Source: Deltaproteobacteria bacterium (GTDB taxonomy: Bacteria > Desulfobacterota > DSM-4660 > Desulfatiglandales > HGW-15). From it: DNA of 37,492 nt. Shown piece after piece: positions 15,722-23,975 of the stretch. The notes under the pieces were generated by a model that saw nothing but the letters and a program-made list of their open reading frames with translations, ran no database searches and was not told the origin of the DNA. Position 1 is the first letter of the stretch. Each line of letters starts with the position of its first letter. Both the position numbers and the translations under genes were made by a program. The DNA is taken from assembly GCA_020342025.1 (NCBI GenBank), contig CP070840.1:3567269-3604760 (forward strand), given 5' to 3'.

Positions 15722-16537
15722 CTACAAGCCCTCGACAGAAGCGTAGGCGAAAAGAACGCCCTCTTTAAAAGACAGTGTGTATACCCTATAAGATTCAGTG
15801 GTCCCATCCGTCATAAGCAGATTGATGTTACTCACCTTGATGCTCTCTTTGGCAAAGGTGGATACCCTGTCATATATATCTTCCAGCAGACTCACTTCCC
15901 TTTCCGTGATTCCCTTGTAAAGCTTCTCTATCCAAGTCTTGGAGTACTTGCTCTTCACAAAAGACATGTGGAATGTGATAACGTCTCTCCAGTTTTGCAC
16001 ACGACTATGAAATTCCCAGTTGAAAAGCAATTTAAAGATATTCCTAGACTCCACATCCCTGATCACACTCACCGGTTGCCTAAACACCTTTACCTCTGCT
16101 TCATGGTTTATCCATGCCACCTCGAAATTGTAGTTCATCAAATAAGCTGGAAAGGAAATATAATCCAACGTGAGCCTAACCTCACGACTGTATATCTGAT
16201 CGGCCCGGTCATCGAACCCCACAATCCGATCCTGAAACCAAATTTTCGATTCCAACCCCTTATCTTTGGCCTCAATGATAGGAACGCTCTTAAATCTTCC
16301 TGCGATATCCTCCATGGATCGCCCATCTTTTTTCATCTGCTTCACACTCTCTATACGTTCCAACACCTCCCGGGGGAAGTATCCGATTTTTTTGACCCCC
16401 TTAATCGCATCCTTAGGTCGTTGCACTATGGGTCTTGGGAGGATACCCATTTTAATATAGTTGTTGAGTGTGGCTCTCGAGATCTTGGTTTTCTCAATTA
16501 TCTCCTTACTGCTAATCAAATCCTTTTCCGCACCCAT
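15722..16537 (-). CDS. MerR-like transcriptional regulator with sensory C-terminus
   Basis: The 271-residue product has a MerR-type winged helix at about residues 8-82: SSKEIIEKTKISRATLNNYI is the helix-turn-helix, KIGYFPREVLERI the wing-like part, and a helical stretch follows. The remaining ~180 residues form a putative sensor domain with SFPAYLMNYNFEVAWINHEAE (about 126-146), which recalls PAS/MmyB-type ligand domains of regulators that sense acyl-CoA or fatty acids (tentative). I start at the ATG at 16537, which has GGGGGGA upstream and restores a typical N-terminus; an earlier ATG at 16588 overlaps the promoter and operator region. TGTCTAA elements upstream suggest autoregulation. It lies between the mutase cluster and PilZ paralogue 2, reading towards the latter. 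Confidence 0.8.
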   Translation of the reverse strand: MGAEKDLISSKEIIEKTKISRATLNNYIKMGILPRPIVQRPKDAIKGVKKIGYFPREVLERIESVKQMKKDGRSMEDIAGRFKSVPIIEAKDKGLESKIWFQDRIVGFDDRADQIYSREVRLTLDYISFPAYLMNYNFEVAWINHEAEVKVFRQPVSVIRDVESRNIFKLLFNWEFHSRVQNWRDVITFHMSFVKSKYSKTWIEKLYKGITEREVSLLEDIYDRVSTFAKESIKVSNINLLMTDGTTESYRVYTLSFKEGVLFAYASVEGL

Positions 16538-17074
16538 ACGCCTAAGTCCCCCCTTTCTGTATTGTCTAAATATACTGTCTAACAACAAATGTCAACAAAA
16601 ATTTTGTATACCTTGCAGCATCTACTGAACTGGTGTCTAAGACAAATATTATACAGTTTAATTTTATCCCTTCCAAGTGTAAACGTCTACCACACACCTC
16701 AATAACAAAAAGCTCAACCAGACAATCTCAATGTTGCATTTGCCTTACTGCTTACACTGTGTCTTCTAAATCTAGCCCCCATGTTTGCCGCTTTGTTTTT
16801 TTCTTCCAAGTGCCCTTCTCACGGAACCCATCAACCACGACAGAACGGGGATGAAAATTTTGAGAGGAAAAAGATGCACAAGATGGAGAGGCGCAAACAA
16901 CGATGCGGAATAGAGTCGAGAGATTCCCCTCCATAAACGGGAGTGACAGCGAAGGGCTAAACTTGTGGAGTCCTATCAAAAGCTGGCGACGTCTCACGCC
17001 AAGCGCCACCTTGCACAAGGAATGGAATCGCGATGGAGGGAATAAAAACAGAATATGGAATAACGGATTGTTAG
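16538..17074. other. Intergenic region carrying the MerR-like gene promoter
   Basis: The part next to the regulator (16560-16660) carries its promoter and three TGTCTAA elements. The rest, up to the acyl-CoA dehydrogenase stop codon, shows no gene, tRNA or clear terminator that I can support. Confidence 0.5.
16563..16644 (-). promoter_or_regulatory. Promoter and repeated TGTCTAA operators of the MerR-like gene
   Basis: On the minus strand, TTGACA at 16595-16590 is followed by TATATT at 15-bp spacing (16574-16569) or TATTTA at 17 bp (16572-16567). TGTCTAA elements, read on the plus strand, lie at 16563-16569 and 16576-16582, 13 bp apart. They overlap the -10 region and the spacer, where a MerR-type protein would bind. 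A third, as the perfect inverted repeat TGTCT-A-AGACA, is at 16634-16644, upstream of the -35. The same 13-bp arrangement recurs before the mutase gene at 22648-22669. Confidence 0.55.
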
Positions 17075-18220
17075 TTAGCGCTGACCAATGACCGTATTGG
17101 CTATCACTCTTCTCTGAATCTCTGAAGTTCCTTCATAGATCGTAAAAACCCTTGCATCCCGATAATAGCGTTCTACCGGAAATTCTTTCATGTACCCGTA
17201 ACCGCCGTGGATCTGTAGTGCTTGATAGGCGATCTTGTTTGCCATTTCAGAAGCGTGGAGTTTCGCCATGGAAGCTGCCCCACTGAAGTTCTCACCCCTG
17301 TCCTTCATGGCTGCCGCGTTGAATGTGAGTAGCCTGGCCGCCTCGATTTGGGTAGCCATGTCTGCAATCATCCAACGTAATCCTTGAAACTGCGAAATGG
17401 GTCTTCCAAATTGCACCCGCTGTTTTGCATAGCTTATGGCCGCATCCAGACAGGCCTGGGCCAAGCCCACGGACTGGGACGCAATTCCGATCCGGCCTCC
17501 GTCAAGAGAACTCATGGCGATAATAAAACCATCCCCTTCGCGCCCCAGCAGATTTTCCGCCGGCACACGGCAGTCTTCAAAGACCAACTCCACGGTGTCA
17601 GAGGCCCGCAGTCCCATCTTGTCTTCCTCTTTTCCCACATAGAACCCTGATGTCCCCTTCTCTACCACGAACGCGCTGATCCCGCGATGCTTCTGAGCCC
17701 TGTCCGTATATGCAGTGACCACGGTTAACTCCGAATTCTTTCCACTCGTGATGAACATCTTGGTCCCATTAATGATATAGCTATCGCCATCCTTTTTTGC
17801 CTTTGCCTTTTGAGAGGCTGGATCGGAACCTGCCCCCGCTTCCGTAAGGGCAAAAGAGCCGATTTTGCTTCCTGTGGCCAAGGGTTTCAGATAGCGTTCT
17901 TTGAGATAATCGGAGCCAAAGAGATAGATGGGCCCGCAAGCCACGGAGTTATGAACAGACATGATCACCGCCGTAGAGGCACAGGCATAAGCCACTTCCT
18001 GAAGCGCCACAGAATAGCTGACCGTGTCCACACCGGCACCGCTATGTTCAGGTGGCACATTCATGCCCATGAGGCCCAGTTCCCCCATCTTTTCAAGGTT
18101 CTCCCTGGGAAATTCTCCCGTCCTGTCCCTTTCCGAGGCGCTGGGCATGAGCACCTCCCTGGCAAAATCTCTCACCATGGCCTGAATCATCATCTGTTCT
18201 TCATTCAGCTGATAAGCCAT
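17075..18220 (-). CDS. Acyl-CoA dehydrogenase (first copy)
   Basis: This FAD enzyme oxidises a short or branched acyl-CoA to the 2-enoyl-CoA and passes electrons to an electron-transfer flavoprotein (not encoded here). The 381-residue length and motifs are standard: FALTEAGAGSDPAS for flavin binding, MFITSGKNS, GGRIGIASQSVGLAQ, QIHGGYGYMKEFPVER and the catalytic Glu363 in IYEGTSEIQR. AAGGAGCGGGG precedes the ATG. It lies 47 bp after the XRE-cupin gene, at the end of the mutase B12-subunit/MeaB operon. Chain-length or branch specificity cannot be read from the sequence; the neighbouring mutase makes butyryl- or isobutyryl-CoA plausible. Confidence 0.93.
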   Translation of the reverse strand: MAYQLNEEQMMIQAMVRDFAREVLMPSASERDRTGEFPRENLEKMGELGLMGMNVPPEHSGAGVDTVSYSVALQEVAYACASTAVIMSVHNSVACGPIYLFGSDYLKERYLKPLATGSKIGSFALTEAGAGSDPASQKAKAKKDGDSYIINGTKMFITSGKNSELTVVTAYTDRAQKHRGISAFVVEKGTSGFYVGKEEDKMGLRASDTVELVFEDCRVPAENLLGREGDGFIIAMSSLDGGRIGIASQSVGLAQACLDAAISYAKQRVQFGRPISQFQGLRWMIADMATQIEAARLLTFNAAAMKDRGENFSGAASMAKLHASEMANKIAYQALQIHGGYGYMKEFPVERYYRDARVFTIYEGTSEIQRRVIANTVIGQR

Positions 18221-18267
18221 CCCCGCTCCTTTTCCACACCTTGTCTCTGGCCAGGTCTCAATTCCCT

Positions 18268-18816
18268 CTAGGGCGTATACAGGACCACAAGGAGTTCCGC
18301 CCTTTCGGCGCTTATATTGCGCAAATTGTGAACAATAGAGGAATTAAAATGGAGACACTCATCCGGACCCAGCGCATTCTTGTTCTCTCCCACTTTAACC
18401 TCAATTTTCCCTTTCAACACGAAAACGAATTCTTCCCCCAGATGTTGGTAACTTACCCCCTTATGTTCAGATTTGGGATCTATAAAAACTTTGAAGGCCT
18501 TCAGGTGCTTGTGGCGAGCCTCGGGCGTCAGGGTCTGGTAGGTATAATCCTTTGTTCTCTTTTGGTAGTCTTCATCCGATTTCTTTCCCCTCCGCCTCTT
18601 TTCCTCACTCAGGAGGACACCCGAATCTATCTCCAGCGCCCTTGAAAGCTGCAATATCACTGAGACAGGAGGAATCGCCTCCCCCTTTTCCACCTGGCTA
18701 ATATACTTGGCGGTCAACCCTGTTTCGTTAGCGAGGTTCTTGAGGGTGAGTTTCTTCTCCCTCCTCAACTTCATGAGCCTATTTCCCAGAGGTTGTGCCT
18801 TGCTTCGAACCGCCAT
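18268..18816 (-). CDS. XRE-family regulator with cupin sensor domain
   Basis: The 182-residue protein has an N-terminal helix-turn-helix of the Cro/C1 type (residues 12-68: RREKKLTLKNLANETGLTA, then YISQVEKGEAIPPVSVILQL). A short linker leads to a C-terminal cupin domain (about 105-182), with HLGEEFVFVLKGKIEV and LHFNSSIVHNLRNI. Proteins of this layout (PuuR/SutR-like) repress or activate catabolic genes in response to a small molecule held in the barrel. The ribosome binding site GGGGAGG is strong. It sits inside the acyl-CoA cluster, 47 bp before the dehydrogenase, which makes that cluster its likely target. Confidence 0.9.
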   Translation of the reverse strand: MAVRSKAQPLGNRLMKLRREKKLTLKNLANETGLTAKYISQVEKGEAIPPVSVILQLSRALEIDSGVLLSEEKRRRGKKSDEDYQKRTKDYTYQTLTPEARHKHLKAFKVFIDPKSEHKGVSYQHLGEEFVFVLKGKIEVKVGENKNALGPDECLHFNSSIVHNLRNISAERAELLVVLYTP

Positions 18817-18864
18817 TCGCCTAATCCTCCCCTCATTGAATTTATTTTTTACTTTAGCTATTAA

Positions 18865-19131
18865 TTATAAACCGTATGAATTACGTTTTTTTTTGTTATC
18901 CTTTGAAGTCTTACTTGAAGTCACCATCCGGATGATGAAGCCCACCAGAAGCGCACCGCTTATGAGTATGATCAAATTGGAGGCGAAGAAGGTCATGATG
19001 AACCAGAAAGGATTTTTCAATTGGTAGGCGGATATCAAGAGTTGGATTCCAAAAGCAAGGAAAAACAAACCCACCAATGTGAGAATGACCTGTCGTATCC
19101 ACCAAAAAATGCCCAACATAAAAATACGCAA
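18865..19131 (-). CDS. Small two-helix membrane protein, unknown
   Basis: The 88-residue product has two predicted membrane helices (about residues 13-34 and 43-70) and a basic C-terminal tail rich in Lys and Arg, so the tail is probably cytoplasmic. The longest form uses a TTG start at 19131; an ATG at 19119 is equally possible, and neither has a strong ribosome binding site. It lies in line between the MeaB gene (60 bp upstream) and the XRE-cupin gene (48 bp downstream), which supports it being a real gene. I do not recognise the family. Confidence 0.6.
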   Translation of the reverse strand: MRIFMLGIFWWIRQVILTLVGLFFLAFGIQLLISAYQLKNPFWFIMTFFASNLIILISGALLVGFIIRMVTSSKTSKDNKKKRNSYGL

Positions 19132-19191
19132 TTAGGTTTTCTCGATTTCTTACAGAGCCACCCCCAAGACTCAGGCAAGAGGGTAATAGAA

Positions 19192-20160
19192 TTAGCTGTT
19201 TGAGAGGCCCAGTTTGGGAAGGATAAGACGATCACAGGCCGTGTAGGGATCCGTTTCTCCCTTTACAATAGAGTCCACTGCGGTTTCGAATTCGCCCGTT
19301 TTCAAAAGTTGTTCAAACACCCCTTGGATGAGACGATTTTTGACCATTTCTGCCAGCTCCTCTTTTACTTTCTCCCTTCTTCTTCTGAAAGGCAGCCCCC
19401 CGGTCGATTCCATCAGATATCTCCCATGTTTCTCGATCTCCTCCAACATTTCCACCACCCCCTTATCAAAGACCGCTTCCGCTTTTAGAATGGGTGGCTT
19501 CCATCTGCCCTCCTCATATTTTCTTTGATCCATATCGATCATCAGCCTTAGCTCGCTGAGGGTCTTGTCAGTGCCTTCACGGTCCGCTTTGTTAATTACA
19601 AAGATGTCACCCACCTCCAGGATGCCCGCCTTGATAGCTTGGATGTCGTCGCCCATTCCTGGAATGACCACGATAACCGTTGTGTGCGTGGTCCTCACCA
19701 CATCCACTTCGTCTTGTCCCACGCCCACTGTTTCCACAATCACGTAGTCCTTTCCCATAGCGTCTAAGACATCTATTGCACTTCGTGTGGACTGGGTTAG
19801 ACCGCCGAAATGCCCGCGCGTAGCCAAAGACCGGATGAATACACCCTGGTCCATACTGTGTCGTTGCATCCTGACACGATCCCCCAAGATGGCGCCACCG
19901 CTGAACGGGCTCGTGGGATCCACAGCGAGCACACCCACTGTCTTATCCTTCTTTCTTAAATGACTGATCATTTGATCCACGAGTGTACTCTTCCCCACAC
20001 CAGGGGCGCCAGTAATGCCAATCACATATGCCCTTCCCGTATGGGGGTAAAGTGCTTTCAGAGACTCTCGCACCTCGGGCATACCGTCATCAATATCTCG
20101 TATAAGACGAGCAACAGTCCGAATATCGCCAGCAAGTACCTTTTCCGTTACAGAGTCCAT
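19192..20160 (-). CDS. meaB: MeaB/ArgK-type GTPase, chaperone of the B12-dependent mutase
   Basis: MeaB-family G proteins load and protect the adenosylcobalamin of acyl-CoA mutases. The 322-residue product has the P-loop GAPGVGKSTLVDQ at about residues 48-60, then VLAVDPTSPFSGGAILGDRVRM, FIRSLATRGHFGGLT, ETVGVGQDEVDV and NKADREG, all diagnostic for the family. I start at the ATG at 20160, 11 bp after the B12-subunit stop codon and with GAGG upstream; a start at 20202 would overlap that gene and add 14 unlike residues. Isobutyryl-CoA mutases use a MeaB relative (MeaI), so the gene fits either mutase type. Confidence 0.95.
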   Translation of the reverse strand: MDSVTEKVLAGDIRTVARLIRDIDDGMPEVRESLKALYPHTGRAYVIGITGAPGVGKSTLVDQMISHLRKKDKTVGVLAVDPTSPFSGGAILGDRVRMQRHSMDQGVFIRSLATRGHFGGLTQSTRSAIDVLDAMGKDYVIVETVGVGQDEVDVVRTTHTTVIVVIPGMGDDIQAIKAGILEVGDIFVINKADREGTDKTLSELRLMIDMDQRKYEEGRWKPPILKAEAVFDKGVVEMLEEIEKHGRYLMESTGGLPFRRRREKVKEELAEMVKNRLIQGVFEQLLKTGEFETAVDSIVKGETDPYTACDRLILPKLGLSNS

Positions 20161-20171
20161 AACATCATGCC

Positions 20172-20576
20172 TCACCTTGGCTTCACATTCTCTTCTACCC
20201 ATTTGACAATATCATCTAGAGCCGTTCCGGGCCTGAAAATCTCTTCAATGCCCGCCTTCTTGAGTCTCGGAATATCATCATCAGGAATGATTCCTCCTCC
20301 GCACACCACGATGTCATCGGCCCCCCGCTCTCTGAGAAGTTCCACGGTCCTAGGAAAAAGGTACCTATGCGCCCCTGCCAGGCTCGAAAGACCGATCATG
20401 TCCACATCTTCCTGTATCGCGGCCTCCACAATTTCCTCGGGGGTCTGGTGCAGTCCGGTGTAGACAACCTCGAAACCCGCATCACGATAGGCCCTGGCGA
20501 TGATCCTTGCCCCGCGGTCATGCCCATCTAGCCCTGGCTTGGCCACCATTATCCTGATCTTCCTTTTTCTAGTCAT
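20172..20576 (-). CDS. B12-binding small subunit of the acyl-CoA mutase
   Basis: The 134-residue protein is a stand-alone cobalamin-binding domain. The DGHDRG motif at residues 17-22 supplies His19 as the lower axial cobalt ligand. GLSSLAGAH (about 62-70) and [12 protein letters not shown] (about 89-100) are the other conserved loops. In two-subunit mutases this domain pairs with the separate barrel subunit, here encoded upstream at 20891-22576 across a 314-bp gap. GAGGAG about 12 bp before the ATG is the ribosome binding site. The gene is followed closely by meaB. Whether it is a methylmalonyl- or isobutyryl-CoA mutase subunit depends on the large subunit. Confidence 0.95.
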   Translation of the reverse strand: MTRKRKIRIMVAKPGLDGHDRGARIIARAYRDAGFEVVYTGLHQTPEEIVEAAIQEDVDMIGLSSLAGAHRYLFPRTVELLRERGADDIVVCGGGIIPDDDIPRLKKAGIEEIFRPGTALDDIVKWVEENVKPR

Positions 20577-20890
20577 TTCTCACAGTCACTCCTCATCCTG
20601 CCCCGCGCCAAATCATTGGCAATGTCCAAAGCTTTTCACATCTGATCCTGTTTATCTGGAGCCCATATCCGCCTCCGAAACGTGATAGGGGATCAGGTCA
20701 CTGGCAAGGAGCAAAAGGCATATCACCTTGCCTCCGGCCCATAGGGCCTACGCACCAGCGGGAGCAAATTGGTATGGTCGAGAATCGGCTGTCCGGTTAT
20801 AAATTTTTGCTTTAAAAAATATATTCAAACGTTTGGAATGTTTATCATTTGTTGGGATGCTATCACTAATGATTAAATCTTAAAGAGCAG
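20577..20890. other. Intergenic region between mutase large and small subunit genes
   Basis: This 314-bp gap separates two subunits that are often adjacent. It contains one copy of the intergenic palindromic repeat (20726-20753) and an AT-rich part (20795-20885) just after the large-subunit stop codon. I see no gene and no strong terminator. Confidence 0.5.
20726..20753 (+). repeat. Intergenic palindromic repeat, exact copy
   Basis: These 28 bases are identical to 36004-36031, and the match extends four bases leftwards with one mismatch. The element contains the hairpin GGCCC-ATA-GGGCC. A diverged inverted copy is at 842-874. All three copies lie between genes, as expected for REP-like elements. 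Confidence 0.8.
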
Positions 20891-22576
20891 CTAGTAGATG
20901 CCGGGGTCCCGGTATTCGCCAAAGACCTTTCTGAAAACGTCGCACACCTCCTGTAGCGTGGCATACGCCTTCACAGCCTCCACGATGGGCTCCATCACGT
21001 TCTCATTCCCCGCGCAGGCCTGCTCCAGCCTTTCCAGGCTTTCTCTCACCTTTTTGTTATCCCGCTCATTCTTTATGCGGTTTGTCTTCTCTATCTGCAG
21101 CCTCTCAAGTTCCTCGTCTATTTCCAGAATTTCCACGGGGATTTCCTCTTCCATGACGTATCGGTTTACCCCCACCACAATCCTTCGTCTCTCATCTATC
21201 TGTCTCTGGTAGGTATAGGCCGCATCAGCAATTTCTTGTTGCGGATAATGCTTTTCTATGGCAGCAAGCATTCCCCCCATGTCATCGATCTTCTGAATGA
21301 TCTCAGAGGCCTCCTCTTCCAGTTGGTTGGTGAGCGCCTCCACAAAATAGGAACCCCCAAGGGGATCCATGGTATTGGTCACACCCGATTCTTCCGCGAT
21401 AATCTGTTGGGTCCTCAGGGCAATGGTGGCAGCCTCTTCAGTGGGGAGGGCCAAAACCTCATCAAGGGAATTGGTATGAAGGGACTGGGTACCCCCCAAG
21501 ACGGCCGCCAGTGCCTGTAAAGCCGTTCTGACCACATTGTTGTAAGCCTGTTGAGCGGTGAGAGAACAACCTGCCGTCTGTGTGTGAAACCGCATCCACA
21601 AGGATCTAGGATCCTTGGCCTTGAATCTCTCCCTCATAATCTTGGCCCACATTCTTCTGGCTGCACGGAACTTGGCAATCTCCTCAAAAAAGTCCATGTG
21701 AGAATCAAAAAAGAAGGAAAATCGAGGTGCAAAATCGTCCACAGCGAGCCCCCGCTCAATAGCTGCCTCCGTGTACGCAATACCGTCTGCCAGAGTGAAG
21801 GCCAGCTCCTGAACTGCTGTGGACCCTGCCTCTCTGATATGATATCCGCTTATACTGATGGTATTCCAACGGGGAACCTCCTTTGTTCCAAACTCCACCG
21901 TATCAGTAATCACGCGAACTGAAGGCACGGGCGGACACATGAAGGTCTTTTGCGCGATGAATTCCTTGAGCATATCATTCTGAATGGTCCCCCCCAAAAT
22001 GCCCCGATCGATCCCCCTCTTTTCTGCCATGGCGATATACATGGCCCAGCTCACCGGGGCGGGCGGGTTGATGGTCTGGGAGGTGGTGATTCTGTCAACG
22101 GGAAGCCCTTCAAACAGATCCTCCATATCCTCCAGCGTATCAATAGCCACCCCACACTTCCCGATCTCACCTCTCGCTTTAGGCGAATCCGAATCATATC
22201 CCATCAAGGTGGGCATATCGAATGCAATGGATAGCCCTGTCTGACCCTGCTCCACCAAATGCCGAAAACGCCTATTTGTATCTTTTGCATCCCCAAACCC
22301 TGCAAACATCCTCATGGTCCACAGGCGCCCACGGTACATTGAAGGCTGAACCCCACGCGTAAAAGGATACTCACCAGGGAAACCAAGATCTCTCATGAAA
22401 TCTTCGTTCCTGATATCCCTAGGCGTATAAATCCTTTCAATTTCCCGATCCGAAACCGTGGAAAACCTCTCAAGCCTTTCCGGCTTAGTGGCAAAAATTT
22501 TATCCAATTCCTTTTGCCACTTTTTCTGAGCCTTCTCTATCTTCGCAAATATTTCTTTCTTGAAGTCCGAACCCAT
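20891..22576 (-). CDS. B12-dependent acyl-CoA mutase large subunit, isobutyryl-CoA mutase-like
   Basis: The 561-residue product is the barrel subunit of the methylmalonyl-CoA mutase family, without the B12 domain. Conserved parts include [17 protein letters not shown] (73-89), [10 protein letters not shown] (114-123), GGTIQND (195-201), [11 protein letters not shown] with the active-site His246 (241-251) and FHTQTAG. I start at the ATG at 22576, which has GGAGGT at good spacing. Two substrate-pocket positions differ from methylmalonyl-CoA mutase by my alignment: Phe91 replaces Tyr89, and Gln209 (in EFIAQKT) replaces Arg207. Phe plus Gln is the reported isobutyryl-CoA mutase pair. Gln77 also replaces a pocket tyrosine. 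I therefore infer a butyryl/isobutyryl-type substrate. Automatic annotation would probably say methylmalonyl-CoA mutase. Confidence 0.88.
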   Translation of the reverse strand: MGSDFKKEIFAKIEKAQKKWQKELDKIFATKPERLERFSTVSDREIERIYTPRDIRNEDFMRDLGFPGEYPFTRGVQPSMYRGRLWTMRMFAGFGDAKDTNRRFRHLVEQGQTGLSIAFDMPTLMGYDSDSPKARGEIGKCGVAIDTLEDMEDLFEGLPVDRITTSQTINPPAPVSWAMYIAMAEKRGIDRGILGGTIQNDMLKEFIAQKTFMCPPVPSVRVITDTVEFGTKEVPRWNTISISGYHIREAGSTAVQELAFTLADGIAYTEAAIERGLAVDDFAPRFSFFFDSHMDFFEEIAKFRAARRMWAKIMRERFKAKDPRSLWMRFHTQTAGCSLTAQQAYNNVVRTALQALAAVLGGTQSLHTNSLDEVLALPTEEAATIALRTQQIIAEESGVTNTMDPLGGSYFVEALTNQLEEEASEIIQKIDDMGGMLAAIEKHYPQQEIADAAYTYQRQIDERRRIVVGVNRYVMEEEIPVEILEIDEELERLQIEKTNRIKNERDNKKVRESLERLEQACAGNENVMEPIVEAVKAYATLQEVCDVFRKVFGEYRDPGIY

Positions 22577-22640
22577 TGGGCACCTCCGCCATAAGATGAG
22601 CTTCATGCCGACAACATGGCAGCCTGTCCCTTGTTGTGCA

Positions 22641-22696
22641 TGTATAATTGTCTATCCTTAATGTCCAATACAGTAAAGCAAATAGTTTTTAGACAG
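22641..22696 (-). promoter_or_regulatory. Candidate promoter and TGTC operator of the mutase gene
   Basis: On the minus strand TTGGAC (22668-22663) and TATACA (22646-22641) are 16 bp apart, giving a promoter for the mutase gene at 22576. Read on the plus strand, TTGTCTA (22648) and ATGTCCAA (22661) place TGTC cores 13 bp apart, the same spacing as before the MerR-like gene. They overlap the -35 and spacer. A further TTAGACA lies at 22690-22696. The promoter match alone is modest. Confidence 0.45.
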
Positions 22697-22824
22697 CCTA
22701 TCATAGCGCCAGTCGTGGCTCTCCGGCTTTCAGCATAAAACATGTTCTCGGCATAATGGATAATTGTACAATATATATTTAGTCTTTTTGGACGAGTCTT
22801 GGAAGAGGAATCTGTATGTCGCCC

Positions 22825-23973
22825 TCATCTCCCTTTGATAAGGTTCCTCGCGATCACCAGTCGCATTATTTCGTTTGTTCCTTCATAGATTTGGCAGATC
22901 TTCGCATCTCGCATATGCCTTTCCATGGGGTAGTCTTTGCAGTATCCATATCCACCTAAGATTTGCACCCCTTCCACAGCAGCTCTCATGGTCACATCTG
23001 AGGCATAAAGTTTGGCCATGGCGGCCTCTTTTTCGAAGGGTTTCTTGTGGTCCTCCAACCATGCCGCCCTGAGGGTAAGCAATTCGGCAGCATCTAATTC
23101 GGTGGCCATATCTGCCAGTTTCCATTGAATGGCTTGAAAAGAAGAGATGGGTTGGCCAAACTGCTCTCTGGTCTTGGCGTACTCAAGGGCCTCCTCCAAA
23201 ACGGCGCGTCCGATACCTACTGCCTGTGAGGCAATTCCGATGCGGCCCCCGTCCAGAGTGGTGAGCATCTGCTTGAACCCCTCCCCTTCTGCGCCTAGAA
23301 GCGCATCTGCGGGTACCCGGGCATCCTCAAAGATGAGTTCGGCTGTGCCGGATGCCAAGATACCCATTTTCTCCTCAACCCGACCCACCTTGAAACCGGG
23401 TGTGTTCTCCAGATCCATAACAAAAGAACTAATTCCCTTGTAGCCCTTCCCTTTTTCGGTTAGGGCCGCGGTGACACAGTAAGAGGAGACGTTGCCGTTG
23501 GTAATAAACTTCTTCTCACCGTTAATCACCCACTCATCCCCATCCCTAACCGCAGTGGTACGCATGCTGGCCGGATCCGATCCTGCGTTGGCCTCAGTCA
23601 AGCCATAGCACCCGATCTTTTCCCCCGAAGCGCAGGGATAGAGATATTTCATCTTCTGTTCGTGGCTGCCATAGGCCATCACGGGAAAGCAATAGAGGGA
23701 GTTGTTCACGGACATTATGGCCCCTGTAGAGGCACAGCCCTTTGAGATCTCTATCAACGCAAGGGCATAACTCACGTTGTCCATCCCACCCCCGCCATAT
23801 TCCTCTGGAACGGCAATGCCCAACATCTTCAGCTCGCCCAATTGCCTAACAATCTCTGCCGGATGTTCATGCTTTTCATCAAGTTCTGCCGCCTTTGGTT
23901 TGATCTCAGCCTCAGCGAACTTCCGGGCCATATCCCGAACCATCTGTTGTTCCTCTGTCAATTGGAAATCCAT
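22825..23973 (-). CDS. Acyl-CoA dehydrogenase (second copy), butyryl-CoA dehydrogenase-like
   Basis: The 382-residue FAD enzyme begins MDFQLTEEQQMVRDMARKF, the usual opening of short-chain acyl-CoA dehydrogenases. The ATG at 23973 is two bases after the stop codon of the enoyl-CoA hydratase gene, and an upstream start at 24060 would overlap that gene. Motifs are GLTEANAGSDPAS, KKFITNGN, GGRIGIASQAVGIG, QILGGYGYCKDYPMER and catalytic Glu364 in IYEGTNEIMR. It would oxidise butyryl-CoA or a similar acyl-CoA to the enoyl-CoA, the substrate of the adjacent hydratase. It shares the general fold and length with the copy at 17075-18220 but differs across the sequence, so the two may act on straight and branched chains. 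Confidence 0.94.
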   Translation of the reverse strand: MDFQLTEEQQMVRDMARKFAEAEIKPKAAELDEKHEHPAEIVRQLGELKMLGIAVPEEYGGGGMDNVSYALALIEISKGCASTGAIMSVNNSLYCFPVMAYGSHEQKMKYLYPCASGEKIGCYGLTEANAGSDPASMRTTAVRDGDEWVINGEKKFITNGNVSSYCVTAALTEKGKGYKGISSFVMDLENTPGFKVGRVEEKMGILASGTAELIFEDARVPADALLGAEGEGFKQMLTTLDGGRIGIASQAVGIGRAVLEEALEYAKTREQFGQPISSFQAIQWKLADMATELDAAELLTLRAAWLEDHKKPFEKEAAMAKLYASDVTMRAAVEGVQILGGYGYCKDYPMERHMRDAKICQIYEGTNEIMRLVIARNLIKGR

Positions 23974-23975
23974 CT

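Noticed and set aside
20172..20576. Lysine or leucine aminomutase or corrinoid methyltransferase B12 domain
   Set aside because: The DGHDRG motif, the length and the adjacency to the MeaB-type GTPase and the mutase barrel subunit fit the acyl-CoA mutase small subunit better.
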